Assembly (NCBI RefSeq): GCF_000314995.1
Contig: NZ_BAEO01000013.1
Span: forward strand, 1 to 64,000
Direction: 5' to 3'
DNA length: 64,000 nucleotides
From: Paraglaciecola arctica BSs20135
Lineage (GTDB): Bacteria; Pseudomonadota; Gammaproteobacteria; Enterobacterales; Alteromonadaceae
Within the stretch, counting starts at the first letter, position 1, and every line of letters starts with the position of its first letter. Made by a program: the position numbers and the translations under genes. Below, one piece after another: positions 19,582-28,936 of the stretch. Under the pieces are notes generated by a model, which saw nothing but the letters and a program-made list of their open reading frames with translations, was not told the origin of the DNA and made no database searches.

Positions 19582-22500
19582 CTAGATGTATTTAAATCTA
19601 AATCTAATACGGTAGCTATTGATTGCCAGCAATCCTAGCATTATCAATAATGTGTATGTTAATGCACCACCACTTTTGTTTTTATTAGTGATCATGACTT
19701 GGCTGGTAACCGCTTCGCTGCTAGTTTGGCCGTCACTTACTACCACAGAAAAGCTAAACAGCTTGTTTTTTGACACATCAGGAGCAGTGAAAGTGATGCT
19801 GTTATCTGATTGAGTAAAAGATACAACTTCCCCTGCAGTTTGGGTCCAAGAGTAGGTCAGCGGATCGTCATCTACATCGGTTGCTGTGACTTTTAGGGTG
19901 ACGCTTTGTCCTTCCTCAACTTTGATGTTTTCATCTGTTTGTAGGCTAGGTTGGTCATTCACTGCTATCACAGTTACCCCTACAGTAGTGGCTTTGGAAT
20001 ATTTACCAGCACTATCTGCCACGCGATAACTGAATGTGTCTAAGCCATTAAAGTGACTATTTGGCTGATATTTAATCTGAGCATCTTCAATTTTGGCTGT
20101 TCCGTTGCTAGGTGCTTGTATTATTTCCAAACTGTCAGGGGTCAGGCCTCCATTGGCGGTCACTTTTACATTACGTATTGCCTTGTGTTCCATGTTGTTA
20201 ACTTGCAGCGTAGAAAAAGCAGTGACAAAGGTATCTGTTAGGTCATTATATAAAACATCAAAGTTTAGTGCGTTATCCTCTTGTAGCTCAAATTCGTCAG
20301 TTTGGGCAAACCCCTGTTCTGAGGCTAATTCAATTGAATAACTAATCCGTGCCACACCTTCGGTTTCTGTAAGTAGCTGTAAACTAGTGCCGGTTAAGCT
20401 ATCTTCTGTGAGAAAAGTGTCTCGTTGCCCATCAAAATAAAGGCTTTTTCCTATGCTGCCATCTTTGTTTTCGGCACCAATAGTGGCTTCGTCTGGGAGC
20501 CCCTCTACATCAACATAATTGAACCAGATATTATCGGTATTTTCTTCGATAATCAGTTGAAAGGTGTAAGGGCCTGGCTTTTGCTGTGAGCTAGGTTGCT
20601 CTTCCAAGTCGTCATTAGCATAAACCTCAACTCGATCCCATTCTACAATCAAAAATGTACGGCCAGCATTTTCATGAATTGCGGAGCGCAGATAACCACC
20701 TCCTACATCTTCATCATCTAATGGATCTTGTAAGTCATATTCGGCCCACAAGGGTGCAATAACTCTGTTTAGTGGGGATGGGTGGGGTAATTCTTGGTTA
20801 AACAGCGCAGAAAACCTATCAATCTCAGTAGCCCCCGCTATTACAAAGCCATTGTCTGATAAGGTCAGTGCATCATAATTTTCACCATTAAAGTAAAAAT
20901 TAAAATCAACCACAGCTGAAATATTAGTACACCCCTGAGAGCAGGCAATAGGTGTTATTTCAGCTTGGGCCAAACTGCGATTGAAGGGGATGTTGTTTCT
21001 TTCAAACGTCATTTTGCCCTGTTGTAACTTTCCTTGCCAAATTAAGTTTTTCTGGGCTGCGTCGAATTCCAGATGAGTACTTTCGCCTGCTTCTACCACT
21101 GCGATTTCGCTGCCGGGTATAAATTCGGCGTTGTTTGGCATTGGTAGTGTTAGCGAAAAGGTTTCACCGACATTTTTATTTCGCACCGTAGTAGTAAAAG
21201 TAATAGGTTGAGTGGTGTCGGTATTGCTATCAGTTGTATCCACTGTAAGTACGCCAGCGTCACTAGTATCATTGGCATATAGTGCTATTGGTAGTTGCTG
21301 GGTTGAGCTATTGTGATAAATATACAGGTCGCCGTATATCCATTCTCCTGCTGGTGCTCGAGCAATGTCTACTGTAAGCGTAAAAGGTAAAGATGATCCC
21401 TCTGTGCCCTGTGCTGTTAGTGTTTGTTCAGAAATATTCACTTCGCCTTGAGTGATGCCATCATCGAAACTAACAGAAAAACTCACTTGTGCAGCTTGAT
21501 CATCTAGATTGCTAATGATGTTGTCGAAACTACATTGACCAATACAAGCAGGGTCGGCATAGGACACTTTTTCGGTGGTGAGTGTGGTGTTTAAAGCTTT
21601 TGTCGCATCTAACCTTCCAGCGCCCATATCAAAAGGACGGGCATGATCCATACCTAAAAGCACGTTTGAATTACTAGAACTGACTAAGGCCGATTTTATT
21701 TGTTTAGCACTCCAATCAGGGTGGGATTGACGCATTAGCGCAGCTGCACCAGCCACGTGTGGGGAAGCCATACTGGTGCCAGTAAGTTTGGCGAATGTTG
21801 CCGTGTCAGTGCTAGCTTTGCTCGCATTTACGGTTCCAGAAAAGCCAATAGGGAAGGGCGATGATTCGAATATATCCGGTGAATAGGCTGAAAGTATATC
21901 TGTACCTGGAGCTGCCATATCAGGTTTTAGTATATGGGGATCACCATTGGGCCCTGTTGAGCTAAATGGATGCATCATATCCACATATTGGGGTTCAATT
22001 GCCGCCACAATTTCAGGGTTTATCGTTATGCTGTTGTTAGCGCTGTAAGCTTGTTTGAAAATAGCCAAACCTGTATCACGTGATAAACCTAGAACAGGGA
22101 TCACATAATCACCTATAAATGGGATCACAGGCTCAATAGTGGCTAAACCAAAAGCGCCAGAAGAATAAAGCAATACGCCTGCGGCCCCACCCTGACGCAT
22201 ATTTTCTGCAATTTCTTCATGAGAGCAAGTATGGCGATAGTCGATCAGTACCAGGCTGCCTGCAAAATTCCCAAAGCCATCTTCTAAGGGCTGACATCCG
22301 TCATCAGCAGTAGGGGAAGCTGCATTTAAAGCACGTAACGGAAAGGTCGTTTGTTGATTAAACTGGCGATTATCACCTTGGTATGCAAAGTAGTTTTGTC
22401 CTGCTACTTCAATGGTGTTGCCAAAGTAACGACCTGTTGTTGTATTGGCGACAGAAATTCCTGATTCAATGCAGGAGGGACAGCTAATGGTTTGTCCCCG

Positions 22501-23751
22501 CCCTGCATGTAAGTCGTTACCTGAAGCACTTACTACTATGATCCCCAGTTCTTCGGCATTTTCGAATACCTCTTTATAAATGGAGTCGTTTGGATTGGCG
22601 CCATTGCCTGCTCCCCATGAGTTATTAATGACATCAGCGCCATCTTTGACGGCATATTCAAGAGCGTCTAATAACATGGTATCAGGGGCCTGTGCTTGGC
22701 CATCGGGGGCAGCAAATAAGGCTTTATAGACCATTAAATAACTGGCGGGGGCGACGCCGCCTATAGTGACATCGCTATCCGCATAATTGATATTGACTTG
22801 TGTACCTGTGGCAATGCCCGCTACGTGGCTGCCGTGACCATCAAAATCAAGTGGGCTAAGATGTTCATTTTGGTATACGTTAAAATCATAGTCTGCAGGA
22901 TCCATCCAGCGGGCGACAATCAATTTGTTATTGCAGAAACTGGTATCTCCTTGAGGATCGCGACAATAATCAGGATTGTCAGCCAGAAAATTATTATCTG
23001 ATAAATCAGGTGGCTGCATTCCGTTGTCACTAAACATAGGATTATTGTTGCGAATACCGGTATCTACTATGGCAATTTTAATACCTTTTCCTGCTTCAGA
23101 TTGTCCTCCAACGGCTTCCCAGGCAGCTTGTAATTGAATAGTGTTATGGCTGGCATCTAAATTCACGTAACGCATTTTCACAGGATACACTTGTGCAACT
23201 TCGGGCATGGACCGAATAATCGCGACTTGTTTCGCGTTTGCGCTAATTTCCATGCCATTCAACAAAGTATCAAAATGTCTAAGTGTTTTGACTGTACTTA
23301 GTTGGCCGCTGAGCTTTGCCTTAAATTGATTTTGATCATGTTGTAGTTTGGATTGATACGACTTAGCGGCTGCACTATTGAGGCTTGCAGAGCTATAAGT
23401 TTTACCGCGTGTTGCACTGCCTAAGGTGTAGAGGTTATTTATCTGTTTGCTTAAAGGAGCAGAATGGAGTTTAACGATATAACGATTTTCAAGATCTTTG
23501 ACTACTGGATGGGAAGATGATGCCTTGTAAAGTGATAACTTATTTTTTAGAGCCGCTTGTTTGTCTGTTTCACTTAGCAAAGTTGCTTGATGTGATTGGG
23601 ATATCTTAGTAATTGTGGCTGGACGCAAATCATCTTGATAATCATCTGATTTCTGTGAATTATTTTGCGCGGCGACATCAGGGACATAATAAATAAAACT
23701 AATTAAGCATAAAAGAAAGCTTAGTAAGACATTTTTTGACTGATCCATCAT
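19582..23751 (-). CDS. Exported subtilisin-like serine protease (S8) with PA domain and GlyGly-CTERM-like tail
   Basis: The 1389-residue protein has a signal peptide (residues 1 to about 28), an I9 propeptide-like region (about 88-190) and a subtilase domain (about 218-710) interrupted by a protease-associated insert (about 480-585). The catalytic triad is D230 (AIVDTGI), H306 (DGHGSHVAG) and S660 (GTSMASPHVAG), with oxyanion N412. The long C-terminal half contains beta-sandwich modules, including Ig/cadherin-like repeats near 1220-1350 (DTFSYRVADSAG, then DDDPLTYSW). The last 30 residues are SGG, one hydrophobic helix, then Arg/Lys-rich, resembling a GlyGly-CTERM rhombosortase signal. Probably a surface or secreted protease for peptide nutrition. 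It converges on sucD. Confidence 0.9.
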   Translation of the reverse strand: MMDQSKNVLLSFLLCLISFIYYVPDVAAQNNSQKSDDYQDDLRPATITKISQSHQATLLSETDKQAALKNKLSLYKASSSHPVVKDLENRYIVKLHSAPLSKQINNLYTLGSATRGKTYSSASLNSAAAKSYQSKLQHDQNQFKAKLSGQLSTVKTLRHFDTLLNGMEISANAKQVAIIRSMPEVAQVYPVKMRYVNLDASHNTIQLQAAWEAVGGQSEAGKGIKIAIVDTGIRNNNPMFSDNGMQPPDLSDNNFLADNPDYCRDPQGDTSFCNNKLIVARWMDPADYDFNVYQNEHLSPLDFDGHGSHVAGIATGTQVNINYADSDVTIGGVAPASYLMVYKALFAAPDGQAQAPDTMLLDALEYAVKDGADVINNSWGAGNGANPNDSIYKEVFENAEELGIIVVSASGNDLHAGRGQTISCPSCIESGISVANTTTGRYFGNTIEVAGQNYFAYQGDNRQFNQQTTFPLRALNAASPTADDGCQPLEDGFGNFAGSLVLIDYRHTCSHEEIAENMRQGGAAGVLLYSSGAFGLATIEPVIPFIGDYVIPVLGLSRDTGLAIFKQAYSANNSITINPEIVAAIEPQYVDMMHPFSSTGPNGDPHILKPDMAAPGTDILSAYSPDIFESSPFPIGFSGTVNASKASTDTATFAKLTGTSMASPHVAGAAALMRQSHPDWSAKQIKSALVSSSNSNVLLGMDHARPFDMGAGRLDATKALNTTLTTEKVSYADPACIGQCSFDNIISNLDDQAAQVSFSVSFDDGITQGEVNISEQTLTAQGTEGSSLPFTLTVDIARAPAGEWIYGDLYIYHNSSTQQLPIALYANDTSDAGVLTVDTTDSNTDTTQPITFTTTVRNKNVGETFSLTLPMPNNAEFIPGSEIAVVEAGESTHLEFDAAQKNLIWQGKLQQGKMTFERNNIPFNRSLAQAEITPIACSQGCTNISAVVDFNFYFNGENYDALTLSDNGFVIAGATEIDRFSALFNQELPHPSPLNRVIAPLWAEYDLQDPLDDEDVGGGYLRSAIHENAGRTFLIVEWDRVEVYANDDLEEQPSSQQKPGPYTFQLIIEENTDNIWFNYVDVEGLPDEATIGAENKDGSIGKSLYFDGQRDTFLTEDSLTGTSLQLLTETEGVARISYSIELASEQGFAQTDEFELQEDNALNFDVLYNDLTDTFVTAFSTLQVNNMEHKAIRNVKVTANGGLTPDSLEIIQAPSNGTAKIEDAQIKYQPNSHFNGLDTFSYRVADSAGKYSKATTVGVTVIAVNDQPSLQTDENIKVEEGQSVTLKVTATDVDDDPLTYSWTQTAGEVVSFTQSDNSITFTAPDVSKNKLFSFSVVVSDGQTSSEAVTSQVMITNKNKSGGALTYTLLIMLGLLAINSYRIRFRFKYI

Positions 23752-23962
23752 CCATTCTCATCATATTGTTATTAGGTTTAGAGCAGACATTATCCTGTAT
23801 AAAAAACACTCTCTAAAATAGAGCCAAATTTATACATCTTGTAATTTTTTGTAATCGAAGAACTCGATGGTAATTGTTAATACTAGGAAACTATCTATAA
23901 AGAAATCAATATCCTCTGGGCAGTTACACCGCAACTGTTAACAGAAATAGCAAGGACGTTTT

Positions 23963-24001
23963 ATGATTTTTAAACTTAAAAAACAAAACAACCACCAATA
24001 G
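23963..24001 (+). CDS. Possible 12-residue peptide ORF
   Basis: ATG to TAG encodes MIFKLKKQNNHQ. It is preceded by AAGGACG about 6 bases upstream, a plausible ribosome site, and followed within 3 bases by a hairpin. The layout resembles a leader peptide with a downstream stem, but no regulated gene lies downstream on this strand. A small RNA or a chance ORF are alternatives. Confidence 0.25.
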   Translation: MIFKLKKQNNHQ

Positions 24002-24003
24002 AT

Positions 24004-24052
24004 AATGCCGTTCAGTTAAGGTGAGCGGCATTACACTTAGGCGTCCTTTTTT
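24004..24052 (+). terminator. Hairpin followed at a distance by a T-run
   Basis: AATGCCGTTCA (24004-24014) pairs with TGAGCGGCATT (24022-24032) with one G-U pair and a 7-base loop. A T-run at 24046-24051 follows after 13 bases, directly behind CGTCC. It could end an unannotated short transcript. Confidence 0.4.
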
Positions 24053-24190
24053 GATCTGGATGAATGGCCAATTTATATAGGCCTAGCTGGAGCCTGAATA
24101 AGAGGGTGTGCAACTATGAGCTATTTGTTTATCTTCTCTAGGAGTCAATAAAAGTTGTAGTTGAGCAGAAATAAAGTTAAGCCTATGTGC

Positions 24191-25102
24191 TTATTCTAGC
24201 CGTCTTACTTGTTCAACTAATCGAAGGTTATGTGGAACCTCAATATTTAACTCAGTTGCCTTAGAGGTGACATAACCATTTATAAAGGCGATTTCAGTTT
24301 GGCGTTTGAATTTTATATCTTGATGCATTGATGAGTAGTTATTAGCTGTGGCTGTTATCACTTGTTGCACGTTTTCAACTAGTTCAGCACTGTCAACTAA
24401 GTAACCTAGAGCGCTCATTACTTTTGCAATTTCATCACAAATATTAGAGATACTGGTACTGTATTTGATATCTGCAAGCTCGCCATTTTTTAGGTTGTGA
24501 ATGGCGGTAAGTGGATTAATCACTGCATTGATCGCTAACTTTTTCCACAATGCCAAATTGATATCTTGATGCCATTTACTAGGTGGTAATAGTTTTGAAA
24601 GTATTGGTTCAATTGATTGTTTTAACGCTGTATCAACATTGGCTAACCAGCCCAGATGCGTCTGTCCCAAACCTGTTTCTATCAGCCTGTTTACATCGGG
24701 TTTAAATGCCCCGTAACTGGTGGTCGCAGCGATCAATGGATTATTGGGTAGCTGCTTTCTAACTTGTTCGATTGTACCCATGCCATTGTGTAGCAGCATT
24801 ATTATATGCTGTGGTTGAATGAAAGGTTGTAATTGCACCAGCACTGGCAACACTTGGTAAGCTTTAACAGGCAATATCAACAAATCAAATTGGTCTGGCT
24901 CAGCGATGACTGATGTGTGGGGAGTCAAATTATGTGACACCCCAGATATATCAGTAACAGTAACTGCTTGCTGCTGTTGTATTTTTATTAAGTGCTGATA
25001 ATCATAACCAAGCTGATGGCACTTAAAACCGATTAATCCACCTATGGCACCTTTACCAACAATCGCTAATTTAGGGAAAACAATTGGTGTCTTATCCTGC
25101 AT
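24191..25102 (-). CDS. 2-dehydropantoate 2-reductase family protein
   Basis: This ketopantoate reductase (ApbA/PanE) family enzyme would reduce 2-dehydropantoate to pantoate with NADPH in pantothenate synthesis. The 303 residues match the family. The N-terminal NADP-binding loop is GKGAIGG (about residues 16-22), the MLLHNGMG segment and the catalytic-lysine region LWKKLAINAVINPLTAI are present. It overlaps the upstream pseudouridine synthase gene by 11 bases, so they are co-transcribed. Paralogues with other keto-acid substrates exist, so panE is likely but not certain. Confidence 0.87.
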   Translation of the reverse strand: MQDKTPIVFPKLAIVGKGAIGGLIGFKCHQLGYDYQHLIKIQQQQAVTVTDISGVSHNLTPHTSVIAEPDQFDLLILPVKAYQVLPVLVQLQPFIQPQHIIMLLHNGMGTIEQVRKQLPNNPLIAATTSYGAFKPDVNRLIETGLGQTHLGWLANVDTALKQSIEPILSKLLPPSKWHQDINLALWKKLAINAVINPLTAIHNLKNGELADIKYSTSISNICDEIAKVMSALGYLVDSAELVENVQQVITATANNYSSMHQDIKFKRQTEIAFINGYVTSKATELNIEVPHNLRLVEQVRRLE

Positions 25103-25802
25103 CTTTTACTTGAGTCGATTTGATGCTTGGCCATGCTAGTGTCCAAGGTGTTGTTAGATTGGCAACTTGCTGCTTGGTATTATCAGATAAAAACATCTCA
25201 CCTTTATTGGGCGGGCAGATGATACAAAAAGGTTGTTGTTGATAGCTAAAACGAATGCAATAAGCATGAAGATAAGTGCGGTCAGCGTTTTCGCCTTTGT
25301 ATAAGTCGTCACCTAAAATGGGGCTGCCGATACTTTTTAATGCTACGCGAATTTGATGTGTTTTACCCGTAAGAGGTTTAACCAAAAATAATCGAAGGCC
25401 AGGGGAAATAGAGAAGCTAAAAAATTGACTGATGGCAACAGCAATATTACTACTATCTAACATCCACTTACCGTCTCGAACTTTTTTCATGCCGCCTTTG
25501 ATGGCACCTTGTTTTTTCTTGGGTTTTTTCGCTGAAATGGCCAGATAGTACTTTTCTATTTCTTTTTGCTCAAATAGCTGGCCAAACACAGCGGCAGCTT
25601 GTGCATTTTTAGCCAGAATTAAAATACCAGAAGTTATCTTGTCTAATCTATGCACCAACCATAATTTTTCAATCTTAAGTTGTTGACAAAGTATTGGCAA
25701 AATACCGGATTGGTGAGACTCATTTTGCACCGCAATATTGCTGGGTTTGTTAACTACCACAAAATCTGGGTGATCAAACAAAACGTATATCGAATCTAAC
25801 AA
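25092..25802 (-). CDS. RluA-family pseudouridine synthase
   Basis: The 236-residue enzyme isomerises uridine to pseudouridine in rRNA or tRNA. The RluA-family active site HRLDKITSG (with the catalytic Asp) and the C-terminal GKTHQIRVAL signature are present. It lacks an S4 domain and is shorter than RluC/RluD, as in a small subgroup known in Vibrio and Shewanella; the target nucleotide is unknown. The start is TTG, 10 bases after the Hpt gene stop, with GGAG upstream. It belongs to a compact Hpt-pseudouridine synthase-reductase unit. Confidence 0.87.
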   Translation of the reverse strand: MLDSIYVLFDHPDFVVVNKPSNIAVQNESHQSGILPILCQQLKIEKLWLVHRLDKITSGILILAKNAQAAAVFGQLFEQKEIEKYYLAISAKKPKKKQGAIKGGMKKVRDGKWMLDSSNIAVAISQFFSFSISPGLRLFLVKPLTGKTHQIRVALKSIGSPILGDDLYKGENADRTYLHAYCIRFSYQQQPFCIICPPNKGEMFLSDNTKQQVANLTTPWTLAWPSIKSTQVKDAG

Positions 25803-25811
25803 AACGAGTTG

Positions 25812-26360
25812 TTACTCCAGTAACTGAATGGCACAGACATAATCTAAATTATCAATTGCCAGTTTCAGTTCATTTAGTTTTTCAGGAGACAAATTTAAAG
25901 ATTGCCCATAACTTTGCATCTTACTCTCAGAAATAAACTCACTGCGCTTCAACGCTGCGATTAGGGCTGCTTTATCGTCTTGTTGAGGAGCAACTTCAGG
26001 GCTTGTTTTAACCCCATTTTCTGTAGAAAAGTTTTGTACTGAGGTTAAGGTTTGCCTAAAAACATTCAAAAATTCTTTTAAGGCATTCTCAGTTGTTTGC
26101 TGAGCTAAATTTTCTTCAAATTCTTTACAGGCATGGTGTAAGGCCTGCATACCTAAATTTCCGCTGACGCCTTTTATAGTATGGATTTCTTGTTTGGCAG
26201 AATTGATATTTTCTTGCTGTAAGTGCTCTGTTAGAGAAGTATCAAAATGTTGATATTGTTGGGAAAATTTTTCTAAAATTTTCACCAATAACGATTGATT
26301 ACCACTAAATTGGTTTAAAGCAAATTGGGCATCAAAAATGTTTAAATCAGAGCTAGGCAA
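25812..26360 (-). CDS. Orphan histidine phosphotransfer (Hpt) domain protein
   Basis: The protein carries a single Hpt four-helix domain with the phosphoacceptor motif HTIKGVSGNLG, which would relay phosphate from a hybrid histidine kinase to a response regulator. No kinase or regulator is adjacent. The reading frame is open up to a TTG at 26429, but I prefer the TTG at 26360: AAAGGA lies 8 bases before it, and the product then starts MPSSDLNIFDAQFAL, the usual Hpt N-terminus (182 residues). A C-terminal extension of about 60 residues has no recognised fold. It is divergent from gshA. Confidence 0.75.
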   Translation of the reverse strand: MPSSDLNIFDAQFALNQFSGNQSLLVKILEKFSQQYQHFDTSLTEHLQQENINSAKQEIHTIKGVSGNLGMQALHHACKEFEENLAQQTTENALKEFLNVFRQTLTSVQNFSTENGVKTSPEVAPQQDDKAALIAALKRSEFISESKMQSYGQSLNLSPEKLNELKLAIDNLDYVCAIQLLE

Positions 26361-26540
26361 AATAGCGTTCCTTTGATGTGATAGCGTATTGAAAAGGTTG
26401 CTGAGTCTTCGTTTTTCATATTCTAGCAAACAAATTAGTGTATTTGATACACCAAGTAATTTTCTGATATAAACAGACCCTAGTTACTTTATTTATAAAC
26501 TGCAGGTAGACTACAACCCATAAGTAGTTTTTATTTTTAG

Positions 26541-28145
26541 TTGGATGGAATTTTGCAAGTAAAACAGAAATCTTTTGCAGAGCGTTTAAATGTATTACGA
26601 GACCAAGCAGTTTCACAAACCTTAACTGGAATACGTCATGGAGTCGAGCGTGAGACTTTGCGTATTAATCCCGACGGTGGTTTGGCACAGAGCCCTCATC
26701 AAGAGGCATTAGGGGCAGCTTTGACTCATGAGTTTATCACTACTGATTTTTCTGAGTCTTTACTAGAATTTATCACACCACCTGAAGTGTCCGTGAAAAA
26801 AACGATTGCACAATTGAATGATGTGCATAAATTTACGGTTTCAAATATAGGTGATGAACGTCTTTGGCCTATGAGTATGCCTTGTTTTATTGAAAATCAA
26901 GATGCCATTCCAATCGCCAACTTTGGTTCGTCTAATGTTGGTAAAATGAAAACCTTGTATCGAGTTGGCTTAAAAAACCGCTACGGAAGTATGATGCAAG
27001 CCATCTCGGGGGTGCATTTTAATTTTTCTCTTCCTGATGAGTTCTGGCAACAGTGGTTAGAAAAAACATCTGCAGAGAATGCTGACAAAGATACGATCTC
27101 TGCTGGATATTTTGCTCTGATCAGAAACTACCGCCGTTTTTGTTGGCTAATTCCCTATCTATATGGTTCATCTCCAGCAATTTGTAGTTCGTTTATCAAA
27201 GGTAAAGAAACTAATTTGCCTTTTAAAAAGTTGGGCAAGGGCACTTATTACCTACCTTATGCAACGTCTCTTAGAATGAGTGATTTGGGCTATACCAATA
27301 GTGCCCAGTCTGGTTTAAATATTTGTTATAACAAGGTTGACACCTACATTGCATCGTTAAGAGCTGCTATTAGCCAACCATCTACGGTTTTCCAAAAATA
27401 TGCCGGAAAAAAACAGGGCGAGTATCAACAGTTAAATGCCAACGTTTTGCAAATTGAGAATGAGCTGTATTCGCCAATTAGACCCAAACAGCCAACTTTG
27501 CCGTTAGAAAAACCCTCAGAGGCATTAGATCAAAGAGGCGTGAGCTACATAGAAGTGCGGGCGCTTGATGTTAATCCATTTAGTGCAATTGGCATTGAGG
27601 AAAATCAGTTTTATTTTCTTGATGTGTTTTTGTTGTACTGTGTCACTCACCCAAGTGCAATGATGGATGCACAGCAATATAACGAAACCGAAGTCAATTT
27701 GCGTGCAGTTGTGGATCATGGCAGAGACCCAGAGATAATGCTCTTAAATGAGCAACAATCCATAAGTTTAACTGCTTGGGCATTGCAACTCTTTTCTGAT
27801 ATGCAACAAGTGGCTTTGGTACTCGATCAGGCAAATGACACAACACATTATTCAACTGCGTTAGAACTGGAAAAACAAAAAATATTGGATCCTAGTTTGA
27901 CTCCCTCAGCTAAGGTTTTGCAACGATTAATCAGCCAACAATGTGACAACGGCACATTAGGGTTAATGTTGGCAGAAGATTACAAACAACAATTGATAGA
28001 TTCTGATTATGAATTTATGAATGCTGAGGACTTGGCAGAACACGCGAGGCTATCCATTGAAAAGCAGCGTGTTATTGAGCAGCAGGATAATATTTCTTTC
28101 GATGATTTTCTAAGTAGTTACTTTTCGGTTTCGGAAACCGATTAA
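26541..28145 (+). CDS. gshA: Glutamate-cysteine ligase
   Basis: GshA makes gamma-glutamylcysteine from glutamate, cysteine and ATP, the first step of glutathione synthesis. The 534-residue product matches the gammaproteobacterial type (E. coli 518). Recognised segments are GIRHGVERETLRIN near the N-terminus, ISGVHFNFSLPD and SYIEVRALDVNPF. No ATG is available near the expected N-terminus: the start is TTG at 26541 or TTG at 26553, the latter with GGAA upstream. The rare start codon may limit expression. Confidence 0.94.
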   Translation: MDGILQVKQKSFAERLNVLRDQAVSQTLTGIRHGVERETLRINPDGGLAQSPHQEALGAALTHEFITTDFSESLLEFITPPEVSVKKTIAQLNDVHKFTVSNIGDERLWPMSMPCFIENQDAIPIANFGSSNVGKMKTLYRVGLKNRYGSMMQAISGVHFNFSLPDEFWQQWLEKTSAENADKDTISAGYFALIRNYRRFCWLIPYLYGSSPAICSSFIKGKETNLPFKKLGKGTYYLPYATSLRMSDLGYTNSAQSGLNICYNKVDTYIASLRAAISQPSTVFQKYAGKKQGEYQQLNANVLQIENELYSPIRPKQPTLPLEKPSEALDQRGVSYIEVRALDVNPFSAIGIEENQFYFLDVFLLYCVTHPSAMMDAQQYNETEVNLRAVVDHGRDPEIMLLNEQQSISLTAWALQLFSDMQQVALVLDQANDTTHYSTALELEKQKILDPSLTPSAKVLQRLISQQCDNGTLGLMLAEDYKQQLIDSDYEFMNAEDLAEHARLSIEKQRVIEQQDNISFDDFLSSYFSVSETD

Positions 28146-28153
28146 TTTAAGGC

Positions 28154-28182
28154 AAAAAAAAAGCCTGACATATATCAGGCTT
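28154..28182 (-). terminator. Terminator-type hairpin after gshA, T-run on the minus strand
   Basis: AAGCCTGA (28161-28168) pairs with TCAGGCTT (28175-28182). The homopolymer (28154-28162) is A on the plus strand, so the canonical stem plus T-run is read only from the minus strand. It would stop antisense transcripts entering gshA. For gshA itself it is a hairpin without a T-tract. Confidence 0.65.
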
Positions 28183-28240
28183 GAAAGCTACTACTAGGGA
28201 AAACACATAATAACTAGAACACGCTAATTAAGAGTAGGTT

Positions 28241-28885
28241 ATGGATCAAAAGTTCACAAAAACGCATAAAATTATTAATGTTATTTTAATCACCATGGCT
28301 AGCACCTTATTTTTAGCGGCTTGTACTACCACACCACCACAAAACATTAGTAATATTTGCGATATTTTTACTGAAAAACGAGATTGGTTTGAAACGGCAA
28401 ACGACATGAAAGAGAAGTGGGGTGTACCTATTCATGTACCTATGTCGATCATGTATCAGGAAAGTTCGTTTAAAGCGAAAGCCCGGCCTCCAAAAGACTA
28501 TTTCTTTTTTGGACTGATCCCTTGGGGGCGAGTCAGTAGTGCCTATGGTTATTCTCAGGCCAAAACGCCTACTTGGGATGATTACAAACGGGAAACAGAC
28601 AACTCCTGGGCTGATCGTTCAGATTTTAGTGACGCTATGGATTTTATGGGCTGGTTTATTAATAAAACTAACGAATTGAACGCTGTGTCAAAATGGGATG
28701 CTGAATTGCAGTATCTTAATTATCATGAGGGGTGGGGCGGTTATAGCCGTGGCAGCCATAATAAAAAATCATGGCTAAAAGATGTGGCTAAAACCGTAAA
28801 TGCTCGTGCTTTAAGGTATGCAACTCAGTTAAAAACCTGTGAAGAAGAGCTTTCTAAAGGTTGGTTTTGGAGATTGTTCACTTAA
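28241..28885 (+). CDS. Transglycosylase SLT-like lipoprotein
   Basis: The 214-residue protein has a lipoprotein signal with lipobox LAAC (C28) and a soluble lytic transglycosylase-like domain. The putative catalytic glutamate is E74 in SIMYQESSFKAKA, followed by SAYGYSQA and the C-terminal YLNYHEGWGGYSRG segment. It should act on peptidoglycan from the periplasmic membrane face. Homologues of this small type occur widely in Alteromonadales and Vibrionales. It follows gshA by 95 bases but is separated by a hairpin, so it may have its own promoter. Confidence 0.82.
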   Translation: MDQKFTKTHKIINVILITMASTLFLAACTTTPPQNISNICDIFTEKRDWFETANDMKEKWGVPIHVPMSIMYQESSFKAKARPPKDYFFFGLIPWGRVSSAYGYSQAKTPTWDDYKRETDNSWADRSDFSDAMDFMGWFINKTNELNAVSKWDAELQYLNYHEGWGGYSRGSHNKKSWLKDVAKTVNARALRYATQLKTCEEELSKGWFWRLFT

Positions 28886-28898
28886 CGCCTCGAGAAAA

Positions 28899-28936
28899 TA
28901 GTACAGGCCATTAATCGGTCTGTACTACATTTTTAT
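28899..28936. terminator. Bidirectional terminator between convergent genes
   Basis: An 11-bp stem (28899-28909 with 28917-28927, one G-U pair) around a 7-base loop is followed on the plus strand by TTTTT (28930-28934), and on the minus strand by TTTT. The stop codon of the minus-strand gene (28925-28927) lies inside the stem. Confidence 0.7.

Larger units (their letters stand above)
23752..24190. other. 439-base intergenic region with a short ORF and hairpin
   Basis: No normal-size gene is present. The plus strand holds a 12-codon ORF with a ribosome site (23963-24001), a G-U-containing 11-bp hairpin just behind it (24004-24032), flanking GGACG (23953-23957) and CGTCC (24041-24045) segments that could pair, and a T-run at 24046-24051. 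No plus-strand gene follows for over 2 kb. Confidence 0.5.
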
